Origin: an uncultured Lachnospiraceae bacterium
GTDB taxonomy: Bacteria; Bacillota; Clostridia; Lachnospirales; Lachnospiraceae
NCBI GenBank assembly: GCA_910578175.1
Contig: CAJTPF010000001.1
Span: 189,432-211,834, forward strand
Direction: 5' to 3'
Length of the DNA stretch: 22,403 bases
In this document: positions 21,988 through 22,403 of the stretch, in pieces
Numbering within the stretch: the first letter of the stretch is position 1
Layout: the number at the start of each line of letters is the position of its first letter
The notes under the pieces: generated by a model
The model's input: the letters and a program-made list of their open reading frames with translations, nothing else
The model's database searches: none
Told to the model about the DNA's origin: nothing
Position numbers and translations under genes: made by a program

Positions 21988-22403
21988 ATGATTAAGGATA
22001 AGAAAATTGCATTTATATTTCCGGGACAGGGTTCCCAGTATGTAGGCATGGGAAAAGATTTTTATGATACCATAGATATCAGCAGACAGACCATAGATAC
22101 CGCCTGCAGATTATTGGATTTTGATTTAAAACATGTGTTGTTTGAGGAAAATACGGATATCAATATAACGGAATATACCCAGGCAGCCATGCTTGCTGTT
22201 TCAGTAGCCATGTTAAAGGCTCTGGAAGAAAAGGGGATCCGTTCCGATGTAAATGCCGGTTTAAGTCTGGGCGAATACGGGGCGCTGGTGGCTTCCGGCG
22301 TTATGGATTTTGAAACGGCTGTCTTACTGGTGAGAAAACGGGGAATCTATATGCAGGAAGAAGTTCCGCCGTCAGCCGGCGCCATGGCCGCCGTAATGGC
22401 AAT
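21988..22403 (+). CDS. fabD: Malonyl-CoA--ACP transacylase (3' truncated by the window end)
   Basis: The first 138 codons of FabD, which loads malonyl groups onto ACP. The N-terminal FPGQGSQ motif (11-17) and the nucleophile Ser93 in GLSLGEYGAL are present; the usual GHSLGEY reads GLSLGEY here. The frame is open to the end of the window. GAAAGG lies 8 bases before the ATG. Fourth gene of the fab operon; fabG and fabF would be expected beyond the window. Confidence 0.95.
   Translation, partial: MIKDKKIAFIFPGQGSQYVGMGKDFYDTIDISRQTIDTACRLLDFDLKHVLFEENTDINITEYTQAAMLAVSVAMLKALEEKGIRSDVNAGLSLGEYGALVASGVMDFETAVLLVRKRGIYMQEEVPPSAGAMAAVMA

Noticed and set aside
1..22403. CRISPR array, insertion sequence, prophage or tRNA gene
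   Set aside because: No regularly spaced repeats, transposase, integrase, phage proteins or tRNA-like cloverleaf were seen on either strand.

Overview
The window looks like a chromosomal segment of a low-to-moderate GC Gram-positive anaerobe, most likely a member of the Lachnospiraceae or a close relative in class Clostridia. The reasons are FabK-type enoyl-ACP reductase with a MarR (FabT-like) regulator, a FeoB-associated Cys-rich miniprotein, DAP dehydrogenase, strong Shine-Dalgarno sites and sigma-A promoters (TTGACA-N17-TATACT three times), and intrinsic terminators. This is inferred from family content only. No mobile element, CRISPR array, rRNA or tRNA was seen.

Layout. (1) 2-3486: the end of an ABC exporter operon, with a truncated NatA-like ATPase and two paralogous ABC-2 permeases, closed by a strong terminator. 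(2) 3622-5237: a metal-related patch. It holds a YkgJ-type CxxC cluster protein, a convergent DtxR/MntR-family repressor, and a 47-residue FeoB-associated miniprotein whose consensus promoter contains a DtxR-like operator. (3) 5342-13446: a six-gene collinear block. It encodes a PP2C phosphatase, a soluble zinc-ribbon/Ser-Thr kinase/LRR protein, an unrecognised two-TM protein, a MoxR AAA+ ATPase, a DUF58 protein and a large membrane transglutaminase-like protein. This is the most interesting part: a eukaryote-like phosphorylation pair beside the known MoxR-DUF58-transglutaminase triad. (4) 13542-18880: housekeeping genes ddh, an AlkD-like DNA glycosylase, gltX and a UvrD/PcrA-like helicase that starts inside gltX. 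(5) 18913-22403: a MarR/FabT-like repressor divergent from fabH-acpP-fabK-fabD (the last truncated by the window end), the start of a type II fatty acid synthesis operon.

How the genes work together. In region 5 the 330-bp divergent gap carries back-to-back consensus promoters. On the fabH side there are two near-identical TTTGA-N3-TCAAA palindromes plus a weaker one, as expected for FabT control. In region 2 the repressor and the operator at the miniprotein promoter suggest iron-responsive control. In region 3 I infer that kinase and phosphatase tune an envelope-directed machine (MoxR remodels, DUF58 scaffolds, the transglutaminase-like domain acts outside), but nothing in the sequence proves the regulatory link, and a terminator separates the kinase from the downstream genes.
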